Source: Anaerolineaceae bacterium (GTDB lineage: Bacteria > Chloroflexota > Anaerolineae > Anaerolineales > Anaerolineaceae). Taken from it: 59,412 nucleotides of DNA. Both the position numbers and the translations under genes were made by a program. The DNA lies in NCBI GenBank assembly GCA_003524305.1, contig DQHW01000024.1:224132-283543 (forward strand), read 5' to 3'. Under the pieces are notes generated by a model. It was not told where the DNA came from. It was given only the letters and a program-made list of their open reading frames with translations, and made no database searches. This document shows, piece after piece, positions 35,198 through 44,248 of the stretch (the stretch's first letter is position 1; the number at the start of each line of letters is the position of its first letter).

Positions 35198-35707
35198 ATG
35201 TCAGATCAACCTGTTTCAAAAAAGAAAAAAAGAGGCGCTCCACTTGGCAATACCAACGCCATGTTGCATGGCAAGTCCAATGTCACCTTTCAAGACCTCC
35301 TTACCAAACGGGGTGCGCCCTTCGGTAACAGCAATGCCATGACCCATGGTTTCTACTCCAGCCGACTATCATCCAAACACGTGGCTGGCTTGGCAGACAT
35401 CAACCCCGATTCCCTTCAAAATGAAATTGAACTTATGCGAGTCTTCACCCGTCTGGTCGCAGAATATGGCGCCGGCGTTTCTGACCTGGATTCTGCCAGG
35501 GCAGTTTTGCTCACCCTCTCACACGCCGCCGCCACCATCAACCGTCTTGTACGCACCCAGGCTTTCATTCCCGATGAGAAACTCCACCCTGACTTTTTGT
35601 TGGAAGAAGCCATTGAACACGTGAAGCAGCAATGCCCTGAATTGGTAGATGTTTACGAGCAGCTTTTGCCGCCGCAAATCCTTTCTAACCTGGAAAATGA
35701 CTCGTAA
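35198..35707 (+). CDS. Small protein with repeated GAPxGNxNAxxHG motifs
   Basis: A 169-residue soluble protein. A basic N-terminus (KKKKR) is followed by two copies of one motif: RGAPLGNTNAMLHGK (about 13-27) and RGAPFGNSNAMTHGFY (about 38-53). GAPxGNxNAxxHG motifs occur in phage- and transposon-linked DNA-binding proteins and in small proteins of Chloroflexota. The rest is helical (ELMRVFTRLVAEYGAGVSDLDSA, LSHAAATINRLVRTQ). An AGGAGG ribosome site and a strong promoter indicate good expression. Nucleic-acid binding is suggested by the basic repeats only; function is unknown. Confidence 0.7.
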   Translation: MSDQPVSKKKKRGAPLGNTNAMLHGKSNVTFQDLLTKRGAPFGNSNAMTHGFYSSRLSSKHVAGLADINPDSLQNEIELMRVFTRLVAEYGAGVSDLDSARAVLLTLSHAAATINRLVRTQAFIPDEKLHPDFLLEEAIEHVKQQCPELVDVYEQLLPPQILSNLENDS

Positions 35708-35869
35708 ATACCCCTGCCCTTCCAGATTATTCAATAGTCATTACTGGTTTTTCCAATCACAGTTCACGATTCACAACTTTGGTTCAACAAAAAAACTTAT
35801 TGCCTTGATATTTTCGCTGCTTTGGTTTAAAGTTGTAAAAACGTATTGTTATGTGGGGTAACTAATTAT

Positions 35870-38800
35870 ATGAATAATTCTTCAGTTCCAGAAAGTAACT
35901 CTGCGTGGCTTGACCGCCAAATTGTTTCCTTCTCCTCAAAAATAACCATTGAGAAGCTGCTTGTTTTCTTGATCATCCTCGCTGCTGTGATCAGCAGATT
36001 TTATAACATTGGCGACCGGGTCATGGCTCATGATGAGGTAAACCATGTAATCCCATCATATGACCTTTATGTTGGGAAAGGGTATAAGCATGACCCCATG
36101 ACACATGGACCCATGCAATTCCATTTGTTGGCCGCAACCTATTTCTTGTTGGGAGATTCTGATTTTTCTTCTCGTGTTCCCGCGGCGCTTTTTAGCATTG
36201 CCACCATCGTGTTCGTTTTGTTTGCCTATCGCCGTTATTTGGGCAGAACCGGAGCCCTCCTATCCGGTCTGTTTTTCTTGATCTCCCCTTTCATGCTGTT
36301 CTACGGAAGCTACACTCGCAACGAAGCTTTCATAGAATTGTTTGGTGTGATACTGCTTTTTTTAGTGCTTTATTACCTCGAAAAAGGTAACCACTCAACC
36401 ATTTATCTATACGCTATTGTTCTTTCATTGTATTTCTGCACGAAAGAAACTTCGTTCATTTTTACCGCCGAGATGCTTATTTTTCTGGCAATACTTTTTC
36501 TGAAAGACGTCACCCAGGTAACTTGGAACAACAAGAGAAAAAGAGAGCTTTTCATCATATTGACCTTGCTTGCCTTGTTGTTTTTAGGCGCCGCCTTGGG
36601 TTCAGGTATTCTTGATGCCAAAAGCAATCCCGCTCCCACACCAGTTGAAGGGTCTGAGATAATTTCAACGGCCGCCGCAATGACATCAACACTCCCGTCG
36701 GCCTATTCGATCACACATATGATTACCTTAACCTGCATCGGGTTGGCAGTGATCTGTCTGATATTGGCTGCCTGTTATTTGATTGCCTCCATGGGATGGT
36801 CGACGATCAAGAATTATCGGTCCTTCGATCTGCTTGTCCTCACTTTCACGCTCGTGCTGCCACAATTAATTGCGTTTCCAATATCCATGCTTGGCTGGGA
36901 TCCCTTGGATTATACACAATCAGGATTAATCCAAACCTCCATTATTTTATTGATTTCGATGATTATAGCGGTTGTCATTGGCCTGCTTTGGAAACCTGCT
37001 TTATGGGCAAAAAACGCAGTAATTTTCTATACCATTTTTTTCGTTTTCTATACTACCTTCTTCACTAATGGACAGGGTTTCTTTACCGGAATCGTTGGTT
37101 CACTAGGATATTGGCTCTCTCAACAAGCCTTCCAAAGGGGCACCCAACCCTTGTATTACTATGCATTTTTACAGATCCCCATGTATGAATATTTGGCAGC
37201 CGCAGGAACAGTTTTGGCAGTTGTGATTGGCATCAGACACAAGTTTTTTTCGACGTTTTCAAATATTGCACCAGCAGAACAAATCTCGATCCGAGAAGAA
37301 CCCTTACCCCTTCTATCTCCTGAACTCCCTGGCATTGCGAGTCTGCCGGATGTTGAAGAACATAACAAAAAAATACCTGTGTTGACTCTTCTGATTTATT
37401 GGTCGGCAATGTCATTAATTGCTTTTACTGTAGCCGGTGAAAAAATGCCGTGGTTGACTGTTCATATTACACTACCCATGCTGCTCGCATCGGGGTTTGG
37501 GTTGGGATATATCCTTGATACCTTGCCAAAAGATAAATGGAACACAAAATCCTTACTGGCAGTATTAATAATTCCCCTATTCTTAATCTGCCTTGCGAAA
37601 ATTTTAGGGTTGATTCTCGCACCTGATAAACCCTTTGCAGGTTTGGAATTACCGCAGCTTCAAACGACAAGCACATTTTTGTTTTCAGTGATCGGCATGT
37701 GCTTTTCGGGATGGGGAATCATCAAGTTTTTGGCCGGCTGGAAACCCCGCGAACTCTTCAAGGCGCTGATCACCCTCATATTTGGCGTTTTGGCTATTCT
37801 CACAGCACGTTCTGCTTATCAGGTTAATTATATTAATGATGATACGGCTAAAGAATTTCTTGTATATGCCCATGCCCCAAGCGGACCAAAAGAAGTGCTG
37901 GCTCAGGTAGAAGAACTTTCAATCCGGACCACTGGCGGCAAAGACATCAAGGTCGCCTATATTGGCAGTGCTCTTTACCCTTATTGGTGGTATTTCCGCG
38001 ACTATCCGAACAAGAGTTATTACGGCGAAAAACTAACCCGTGATCTGCTTCAATACCCGGTCGTCATCAGTGATCACATTCAAATCGACAAAGTTCGTGC
38101 CATACTCAAAAACAATTATTATGAGTTCAAGTACAAACGTCTGGTTTGGCCGATGGAAGATTACAATCATCAAACATTAAGCGCGGTATGGGCTGCATTC
38201 AAAGATCCACTGATGAGAAAAGCTGTTTTCGATATCTGGCTCAACAAAGATTACACGCTGTATTCACAATTAAAAAGCAGAACAAACTTAACCCCTGAAA
38301 ACTGGGTACCCTCAGAAGATATTTACCTGTTTATGAAAAAAGACCTGGTTAACTCAATCTGGTCTTACGGCAGTCTTCCTGGCTACTCAGAACCCGCAGC
38401 CGTTGACCCTTACGCTGCGAAAATGATCAATCTCACCCCAGATCAATATTTTGGTACTGCTGGCAGTGCGGAGGGTCAACTGAACACTCCTCATGGCATT
38501 GCTGTAGCGAGTGACGATTCAATCTATGTTACCGACGGTAAAAAAAACCGCATTCAACACTTCTCCGCGGATGGTCAATTTTTGAATTCCTGGGGAACCT
38601 TTGCCAGTCTTGAAAACGGCGAAGCGCCAGGCGGCACATTCAATGAGCCCTGGGGCATAGCCATAGGCCCTGACGGATCGGTGTACGTGACCGACACGTG
38701 GAATCATCGCGTGCAAAAGTTTACGGCTAATGGCAAATTCCTTACCATGTGGGGTACGGCCGGAACGTCTGATTCAAAAACTACCTTCTGGGGTCCGCGT

Positions 38801-39322
38801 GGGATAGCGGTCAATCAGAATGGACAAGTGTTCATCACCGATACCGGCAATAATCGGGTGGTTATCTATGACGACAATGGAACTTACTTAAACCAGTTTG
38901 GGGTCTCCGGCATTGGAGCAGGTGAATTTTCTGAACCCGTGGGTCTGACATTTGATAAAGCTGGCAACCTTTTCGTCTTGGATACCTGGAATCAGCGTGT
39001 GCAGGTCTTCCAATCCGTGGATATCAGCCTGGCTTACCAACCTGTGCGTGAATGGCAGGTTGATAGTTGGTTAGACCAATCCATTAACAATAAACCCTTC
39101 ATCGCTGTGGATGGCGCAGGTCATGTCTTTGTCACTGACCCTGCAGCTTTTCGGGTGCTTGAGTTTGACTCCGGCGGCGCTTTCATCCGCGGATGGGGAG
39201 GCTACAGCAGTGAAATTGACGGCTTAGGGTTGCCCATCGGTATCGCCGTCGACAGCCAGGGAAGAGTTCTCATCAGCGATACAGAGAATAATTCCATTTT
39301 GCGGTTTACGCTGCCGGATTAA
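35870..39322 (+). CDS. GT-C (Agl23/TIGR03663-type) glycosyltransferase fused to six NHL repeats
   Basis: A 1150-residue membrane protein. The start is set at MNNSSVPES; upstream codons lack support. Residues 1-660 hold about a dozen membrane helices. The first outer loop carries MAHDEVNHVIPSYD, whose Asp-Glu pair is the usual GT-C metal/lipid-phosphate site, followed by HDPMTHGPMQFHLLAATYF. This matches the TIGR03663 (Agl23-associated) type. A soluble region follows, then from about 860 six NHL repeats (PHGIAVASDDSIYVTD, PWGIAIGPDGSVYVTD, PRGIAVNQNGQVFITD and similar), enough for a complete six-bladed propeller. It probably moves sugars from a lipid carrier to proteins or glycans outside the membrane, with the propeller as acceptor- or partner-binding part. 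Confidence 0.85.
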   Translation: MNNSSVPESNSAWLDRQIVSFSSKITIEKLLVFLIILAAVISRFYNIGDRVMAHDEVNHVIPSYDLYVGKGYKHDPMTHGPMQFHLLAATYFLLGDSDFSSRVPAALFSIATIVFVLFAYRRYLGRTGALLSGLFFLISPFMLFYGSYTRNEAFIELFGVILLFLVLYYLEKGNHSTIYLYAIVLSLYFCTKETSFIFTAEMLIFLAILFLKDVTQVTWNNKRKRELFIILTLLALLFLGAALGSGILDAKSNPAPTPVEGSEIISTAAAMTSTLPSAYSITHMITLTCIGLAVICLILAACYLIASMGWSTIKNYRSFDLLVLTFTLVLPQLIAFPISMLGWDPLDYTQSGLIQTSIILLISMIIAVVIGLLWKPALWAKNAVIFYTIFFVFYTTFFTNGQGFFTGIVGSLGYWLSQQAFQRGTQPLYYYAFLQIPMYEYLAAAGTVLAVVIGIRHKFFSTFSNIAPAEQISIREEPLPLLSPELPGIASLPDVEEHNKKIPVLTLLIYWSAMSLIAFTVAGEKMPWLTVHITLPMLLASGFGLGYILDTLPKDKWNTKSLLAVLIIPLFLICLAKILGLILAPDKPFAGLELPQLQTTSTFLFSVIGMCFSGWGIIKFLAGWKPRELFKALITLIFGVLAILTARSAYQVNYINDDTAKEFLVYAHAPSGPKEVLAQVEELSIRTTGGKDIKVAYIGSALYPYWWYFRDYPNKSYYGEKLTRDLLQYPVVISDHIQIDKVRAILKNNYYEFKYKRLVWPMEDYNHQTLSAVWAAFKDPLMRKAVFDIWLNKDYTLYSQLKSRTNLTPENWVPSEDIYLFMKKDLVNSIWSYGSLPGYSEPAAVDPYAAKMINLTPDQYFGTAGSAEGQLNTPHGIAVASDDSIYVTDGKKNRIQHFSADGQFLNSWGTFASLENGEAPGGTFNEPWGIAIGPDGSVYVTDTWNHRVQKFTANGKFLTMWGTAGTSDSKTTFWGPRGIAVNQNGQVFITDTGNNRVVIYDDNGTYLNQFGVSGIGAGEFSEPVGLTFDKAGNLFVLDTWNQRVQVFQSVDISLAYQPVREWQVDSWLDQSINNKPFIAVDGAGHVFVTDPAAFRVLEFDSGGAFIRGWGGYSSEIDGLGLPIGIAVDSQGRVLISDTENNSILRFTLPD

Positions 39323-39407
39323 TCAAAGACAAGTCATTCTATATCGATTGCGCATTACTGTTATATGTAAGACAAACCGCAACCATACAGTTTGTTTTAG
39401 ATCTCTC

Positions 39408-39449
39408 TTGACAGCCCCAATATTCTGCTTATAATATATAATTAATTAT
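39408..39449 (+). promoter_or_regulatory. Promoter and AT-rich palindrome of the PadR operon
   Basis: TTGACA (39408-39413), 16 bases, TATAAT (39430-39435). A perfect palindrome ATAATTAATTAT (39438-39449) covers the start region and is a candidate PadR operator. Confidence 0.65.
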
Positions 39450-39469
39450 TATACAGTAGAGTATTTATT

Positions 39470-40051
39470 ATGTCTGTCCGCCACTCACTCTTAGGTCTAC
39501 TTGCTCAAAAAGCCCGCTACGGTTATGAACTGTGCGCGGGGTTTACTGCACTCGTTGGTGGCAAAGAAAACTGGGATGTGAAACCCGCTCAAATCTACAC
39601 AACCCTGGCGCGCATGGTCGAATCCGGTTTGGCAAGCTTCAGCAATCCTAACGGCCAACAGAGCAAGGGTGAGTACGCCATCACTCCCAAAGGTTATGAT
39701 GAACTGATGGATTGGTTCCGCACCAGCGATATCGAAGAACCCCACCAGGATCCTTTCTATCTCAAATTGATGCTTTCACTCGAATTGGATGAAGTGGATG
39801 CTTCGCGGTTGATCGTTATTCAACGCGCCGCGCTTTTTCAAGAATTGCACCGCATCACTGAGCAACGCCAGGCGCTTGATCCTCATAATCAACTGGCACA
39901 AATGTTACTGATGGACAAATCCGCCATGCATCTTGAAGCCGATCTGCGCTGGCTTGACATGATCGAAAGCAGGTTGGATGAAGTTCAACGGCAGCCATCA
40001 CCCAAACCGGCCATGCGTCCGCGCGGACGGCCGCCGAGTCAAAGCTCATGA
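39470..40051 (+). CDS. PadR-family transcriptional regulator
   Basis: A 193-residue winged-helix repressor. The N-terminal domain shows the PadR pattern: HSLLGLLAQKARYGYELC, then WDVKPAQIYTTLARMVESGL (recognition helix region), and GEYAITPKGYDELMDWF (wing). The C-terminal half is a helical dimerisation domain, with a basic tail MRPRGRPPSQSS. It lies just upstream of an ABC exporter pair, the usual setting in which PadR represses an efflux operon until an inducer binds. Confidence 0.92.
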   Translation: MSVRHSLLGLLAQKARYGYELCAGFTALVGGKENWDVKPAQIYTTLARMVESGLASFSNPNGQQSKGEYAITPKGYDELMDWFRTSDIEEPHQDPFYLKLMLSLELDEVDASRLIVIQRAALFQELHRITEQRQALDPHNQLAQMLLMDKSAMHLEADLRWLDMIESRLDEVQRQPSPKPAMRPRGRPPSQSS

Positions 40052-40099
40052 CCATTTACGTTTTTATTCGTTTTAACAAACTACACAAGGAGAAGCAAA

Positions 40100-40837
40100 A
40101 TGGCAACAATCGAAGTAAAAAATCTCAGTAAAGTCTATGGCAGCGGAGAAACAAAAGTTACCGCTTTGGATTCAGTGAACCTGGTCATTGAACAAGGTCA
40201 ATTCGTGGCGGTAATGGGCCCAAGCGGCTGCGGAAAATCCACTTTGCTGCACCTCATCGGCGGTTTGGATCGTCCTACCGACGGCAGCGTCTTCATCGAA
40301 GGCAGCGATATTTCAAAGATGAGTGACAACACGCTCACCGAACTGCGCCGTCGCAAGATGGGTTTCATTTTCCAGTTCTTCAACCTGATCCCGGTGCTGG
40401 ATGCCATCGAAAACACCGCCCTGCCCCTAATCCTGGATGGCGTTAAACCCGAACTGGCACGCACCAGGGCCGGCGAATGGCTCAGCCGCAACAAACTGGA
40501 TGGCCGCGGCAAGCACCGACCTGATGAACTCTCAGGCGGACAGCAGCAGCGCGTGGCTATCTCACGTGCCATGGTTTCTGATCCTGTGATCATCCTGGCT
40601 GATGAGCCCACCGGCAACCTCGATTCACGCAGCGGAGACGAAATCGCCACCACCCTGCGCAAGATTGTCACTGACTGGAAACGCACTGTATTAATGGTCA
40701 CCCATGATCCGCGCATCGCAGCTTATGCCGACCGCATCATTTTTCTCAAGGACGGCAAAGTCGTTGATGACACACTGTTGAATGGTTCAAATGGCGAGAA
40801 TGCAAAACGCCTGAAAGAGAAAGTCGAGTCACTATGA
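40100..40837 (+). CDS. ABC transporter ATPase (MacB/LolD type)
   Basis: A 245-residue ATPase. Walker A GPSGCGKST, Q-loop MGFIFQFFNLIPVLDAIEN, signature LSGGQQQRVAISRAM, Walker B VIILADEPTGNLDSRSG and H-loop MVTHDPR are all intact. The LolD/MacB signature LADEPTGNLD places it with FtsX-type permeases. An AAGGAG site precedes the ATG, and it overlaps the permease gene by 4 bases. Confidence 0.95.
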   Translation: MATIEVKNLSKVYGSGETKVTALDSVNLVIEQGQFVAVMGPSGCGKSTLLHLIGGLDRPTDGSVFIEGSDISKMSDNTLTELRRRKMGFIFQFFNLIPVLDAIENTALPLILDGVKPELARTRAGEWLSRNKLDGRGKHRPDELSGGQQQRVAISRAMVSDPVIILADEPTGNLDSRSGDEIATTLRKIVTDWKRTVLMVTHDPRIAAYADRIIFLKDGKVVDDTLLNGSNGENAKRLKEKVESL

Positions 40838-43371
40838 GAATCCAATTTTTGTTAGCCTGGCGTTACCTTTGGGGGCGCAAGCAGCGTATGGTGCTCACCA
40901 CACTGGCTGTGGTGTTTGGCGTCGCATTGCTGTTTGGCTTGAACTCCATGATTCCTGCCATGATGGAATCTTTTCGCCACAACATGGTCACCACCGCCGG
41001 TAAGGTGGATATTTCCATCTCGAGCGAATCAAACAACCCGTTTGATCAATCAGTCTTGAACGATTTAAGCGAAATTGACGGCATCAGCTACTACACAGGT
41101 ATTCTGACCAAGACTGTTGTACTACCAGAATCTTTAGGCGGCTCTGTCAACAAACTGACTGGCGCTTCAGCCGTTACACTCACAGGTGTGGATGTTTCGA
41201 CAGCTCAAAACGTACGAAATTATTCACTCAGTGATGGCCGTTTTCTTGAAGCGGGCGACACTTATGCAACAGTCATTCCGCAGCTCTTGGCTGACAAGAT
41301 GGAATTGAACACTGGTGATACTTTCACCATTCCATCAAGTGAGGGTGTGGCAGACCTGAAAGTGGTCGGAATTCTATCAATTAGCGCTTCTGCCGGTCTG
41401 GATGAAATCTTTGTTCCCCTGCCGGTGGCGCAATCCATTCTCAACCTGCCTGCGAAGATCAACACAATCGATGTACTGATTACATCGAATGCTGACCGTG
41501 ACACAGTTGACGCTTCGATCCTGGCAAAAATTGGTCCCAATTTCAAAAGTGGGGCAATCCAGACCGGTGAAGAGCTTGCATCCGCGTTGATCATGGGTGA
41601 ATCGATGATGTGGTTGTTCGGCATCATGGCGCTGGCAATGGCCGGATTCATCATCTTTAACACTTTCCGCACTGTGGTGGCTGAAAGACGCCGCGACCTG
41701 GGAATGCTGCGCGCCATCGGCGCCTCAAAACAGACCATCATGGGTTTGATCATAGTTGAATCACTCATCCAGGGAATCATAGGCACTGGTTTGGGTCTGC
41801 TGTGTGGTTATCTCTTTAGCCTGGTCTTGCTCTCAGGAGTAGGTAGCATTTTTGCAAGTATGTTGCGTGTCACAATTGGTGACCCGATAATTACTACCGC
41901 AAATTTAGTCGGTTCGATCTTGTTGGGAGTTGGTTTCACCGTTGGAAGCGGCTATTTTCCGGCTCGGTCTGCCATGAAGGTTTCTCCACTTGAAGCCATG
42001 CGTCCAACCCTGGGCACTATTGAGTATCGTCGAAATAACCGACGTGCGATTTGGGGTCTTGGTTTACTTGCCCTGTCTGTTATTGGATTGCTGTTAGGAG
42101 ATATAAATATTGCCGGTCTTTCAGGGGTCGTATTTCTGATCGGAGTAATTTTAATAGCGCCCGTGATGGTCAAACCGGTGGCTGATATCTTTGGCAAACT
42201 GATCTCATCAATCTACCCTCGTGAAGGCAAACTCGCCCAAGGAAACCTTGCACGCCAACCCTCCCGAGCTGCCATAACTGCATCTTCAATGATGATCGGC
42301 CTGGCTATTTGTATCGCCATGATGGCAATGATCACCAGCATTGAACATGGTTTCATCAGTTACCTGGATAAAAGCCTGGGCACCGATTACCTGCTCATGC
42401 CGCCATCACTCGTGCTGGGATCTGGCAACCTTGGCGCCAACCAGGGATTAATCGACAAGATCAAGTCAACTGACGGAATTGAAGAAGCAACATCACTGCG
42501 TTTGGCATCCAGCCAGGTGGGTGAGACGACATTACAATTGATTGGCATTGATCCGCTGGTTTATCCAAAAATCGCAGGGCTTGAATTTAACGAAGGAGAC
42601 TCAGAAAAAGCGTTTGAAGCCATGACCAAGGGCTCTGCCATCGTTGTAAACGGCATTTTCGCCATCACTAACAATGTGCAAACTGGAGATGTGTTAACAC
42701 TCAAGTCGCCCAATGGTGAACAAAAATATACTGTTGTCGGAATTGGTTTTGATTACCTGAATGCAAAAATCGCAACCGGATATATTTCTCAAACTAATCT
42801 GGCTAAAGACTTCAATTCAGAAAGCGATTTATTGATCCTGGTCAATCGAAAACCAGATGCCACTGCCGAAGAAGTAACCCCTGCATTGCAGTCAGTAATA
42901 AAAGAGTTTCCAACTTTTAGTCTGATAGATTCAAATGAATTCAAGGCTGAACAAATGGGGATGTTCAAAATGGCAATGAGCGTGTTTTACATAATGGTGA
43001 TTATGCTGGCAGTTCCCGGCTTAATTGCCATGGCCAACACAATGAGCATTAATGTCATCGAACGCACGCGTGAAATTGGCATGCTGCGGGCAGTGGGAGC
43101 CACCCAGACCCAAGTAAAACGGATGGTTTTTGCCGAAAGTGTTTTACTTTCAGCACTGGGAACCACCATGGGAATTTTGGTGGGGCTTTTCCTCAGCTAC
43201 CTGCTGGTCAAAGCCATCGGTGTCATCGGGTTTAAAACTGATTTCTATTTCCCGATCATGGGGATAATCGCTTCGATGGTTGTAGGATTAGTTTTCGGCA
43301 TCATCGCCGCCATGGTCCCCGCCAGGCAGGCAGCCAATACGGTCATTGTTGAGGCGTTACAATACGAATAA
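40834..43371 (+). CDS. FtsX-like ABC permease
   Basis: An 845-residue permease with two FtsX domains: an N-terminal helix, a large outer domain (about 40-260), a three-helix block with RRRDLGMLRAIGASKQTIMG, a fourth region, a second outer domain (about 490-690), and the last block with ERTREIGMLRAVGATQTQVKR. These two coupling loops are the classic FtsX signature. It works with the ATPase above as a mechanotransmission or export system. PadR control suggests antimicrobial or toxic-compound efflux; substrate unknown. Confidence 0.92.
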   Translation: MRIQFLLAWRYLWGRKQRMVLTTLAVVFGVALLFGLNSMIPAMMESFRHNMVTTAGKVDISISSESNNPFDQSVLNDLSEIDGISYYTGILTKTVVLPESLGGSVNKLTGASAVTLTGVDVSTAQNVRNYSLSDGRFLEAGDTYATVIPQLLADKMELNTGDTFTIPSSEGVADLKVVGILSISASAGLDEIFVPLPVAQSILNLPAKINTIDVLITSNADRDTVDASILAKIGPNFKSGAIQTGEELASALIMGESMMWLFGIMALAMAGFIIFNTFRTVVAERRRDLGMLRAIGASKQTIMGLIIVESLIQGIIGTGLGLLCGYLFSLVLLSGVGSIFASMLRVTIGDPIITTANLVGSILLGVGFTVGSGYFPARSAMKVSPLEAMRPTLGTIEYRRNNRRAIWGLGLLALSVIGLLLGDINIAGLSGVVFLIGVILIAPVMVKPVADIFGKLISSIYPREGKLAQGNLARQPSRAAITASSMMIGLAICIAMMAMITSIEHGFISYLDKSLGTDYLLMPPSLVLGSGNLGANQGLIDKIKSTDGIEEATSLRLASSQVGETTLQLIGIDPLVYPKIAGLEFNEGDSEKAFEAMTKGSAIVVNGIFAITNNVQTGDVLTLKSPNGEQKYTVVGIGFDYLNAKIATGYISQTNLAKDFNSESDLLILVNRKPDATAEEVTPALQSVIKEFPTFSLIDSNEFKAEQMGMFKMAMSVFYIMVIMLAVPGLIAMANTMSINVIERTREIGMLRAVGATQTQVKRMVFAESVLLSALGTTMGILVGLFLSYLLVKAIGVIGFKTDFYFPIMGIIASMVVGLVFGIIAAMVPARQAANTVIVEALQYE

Positions 43372-43384
43372 ATAGTTGTTTTTA

Positions 43385-43430
43385 ATCACCTTGATAAGGT
43401 TTAAAGTAATCTTGTCAAGGTGATTTTTTA
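43385..43430. terminator. Bidirectional terminator
   Basis: AATCACCTTGA and TCAAGGTGATT arms with six T on the plus side; it lies between two convergent genes and ends 2 bases before the neighbouring stop. Confidence 0.88.
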
Positions 43431-43431
43431 A

Positions 43432-43881
43432 TCAATAAATATGTTCGTATCGAACCAAACTGATCACGTACACTGCACCTGTGGTTACAACAATCCCGGC
43501 AAGAATCCACCAGATCAAATCAGTAGAGAGCGAATTCTCTGTTGCGCCAACCATCAGTAGAAAAAGGTAGGTCAGTGTTATGCCGATTTTGAATGCATTA
43601 TTACCAGATCGGTATTGTATCCACAATTTTCGTTCGTCCATGCTTTCAATTCTGGCTTTATGTAAAGCTTCAGGGTTCTTTTTATAGCGAAAATATTGAA
43701 ACAAATTCCATCCCCCCACCACTGCCAGAAATAGCCCAATTCCCTCAATGAGATGTAAATAAGGTCTCCATGCGGCAGCGTAAAAATTAATAGATCCAAT
43801 GATAAAAAGCAGGATGCCTATTCCAAGCATTACTGCCCCTTTTATCAAATCTGAATTTTGGTTCGATTTTTGGTTGCTCAT
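43432..43881 (-). CDS. Small membrane protein paired with an XRE regulator
   Basis: A 149-residue protein with four predicted membrane helices (GAVMLGIGILLFIIGSINF, LIEGIGLFLAVVGGW, IGITLTYLFLLMVGA, IWWILAGIVVTTGAVYVISL) and a charged cytosolic loop ALHKARIESMDERKLW. This is the common partner type for small Cro/CI-like regulators (DUF2178-like). Its ribosome site AAGGA overlaps the 3' end of the regulator gene, 5 bases away, so the two are coupled. Function unknown. Confidence 0.75.
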   Translation of the reverse strand: MSNQKSNQNSDLIKGAVMLGIGILLFIIGSINFYAAAWRPYLHLIEGIGLFLAVVGGWNLFQYFRYKKNPEALHKARIESMDERKLWIQYRSGNNAFKIGITLTYLFLLMVGATENSLSTDLIWWILAGIVVTTGAVYVISLVRYEHIY

Positions 43882-43886
43882 ATTGA

Positions 43887-44084
43887 TTATCCTTCTTCAT
43901 AAATGAAAATTTCTTCTATTGTCAGCCCAAACAAGCGTGCTGTCCTGAAAGCCAATAGAATTGACGGGTTATAACGGCCTTGTTCAAGTGAAATAATGGT
44001 TTGGCGTGAGACCTCCAACCGTTCTGCCAACTCTTGCTGTGTAAACCCTTTTTTGATTCGCAACTCTTCAAGTTTGTTCTTCAT
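43887..44084 (-). CDS. XRE-family regulator
   Basis: A 65-residue single-domain Cro/CI-type helix-turn-helix protein: LRIKKGFTQQELAERLEVS, RQTIISLEQGRYNPS and LAFRTARLFGLTIEEIF. The start is at MKNKLEEL with AGGAGA 3 bases upstream. It probably represses its own promoter through the palindromes just upstream. Confidence 0.93.
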   Translation of the reverse strand: MKNKLEELRIKKGFTQQELAERLEVSRQTIISLEQGRYNPSILLAFRTARLFGLTIEEIFIYEEG

Positions 44085-44117
44085 ACTTCTCCTGCGATCA
44101 GCCAAAATCTGTCCGGA

Positions 44118-44168
44118 CTATGTAAAGCTAGCTTTACATAGTATAGATTATTTTTTATCAAATGTCAA
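44118..44168 (-). promoter_or_regulatory. Promoter with palindromic operators for the XRE gene
   Basis: On the minus strand TTGACA (44163-44168), 17 bases, TATACT (44140-44145). A 24-base perfect palindrome (half-site CTATGTAAAGCT, 44118-44141) overlaps the start and -10 edge. A second related palindrome, AAGCATGCTT (44167-44176), touches the -35. Two operator sites on a consensus promoter point to XRE autorepression. Confidence 0.85.
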
Positions 44169-44187
44169 GCATGCTTTACTTAATATA

Positions 44188-44214
44188 AAAGGATAGGAAA
44201 AATTCCTATCCTTT
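44188..44214 (-). terminator. Hairpin after the M23/crystallin lipoprotein gene
   Basis: AAAGGATAGGAA and TTCCTATCCTTT form 12 perfect pairs, 35 bases after the stop of the gene at 44249 on the minus strand, with a short T-rich tail. Confidence 0.6.
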
Positions 44215-44248
44215 CTAAACTGCAGTAAAAAAAATGCTTAACTGTACT

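Noticed and set aside
35198..35707. Phage small terminase or prophage remnant
   Set aside because: The GAPxGNxNA motif occurs in such proteins, but no phage, integrase or attachment-site signal lies nearby.
40198..40716. Minus-strand 172-codon frame opposite the MacB/LolD-type ATPase
   Set aside because: It is the complement of a complete ABC ATPase gene, with no ribosome site and no recognisable domain.
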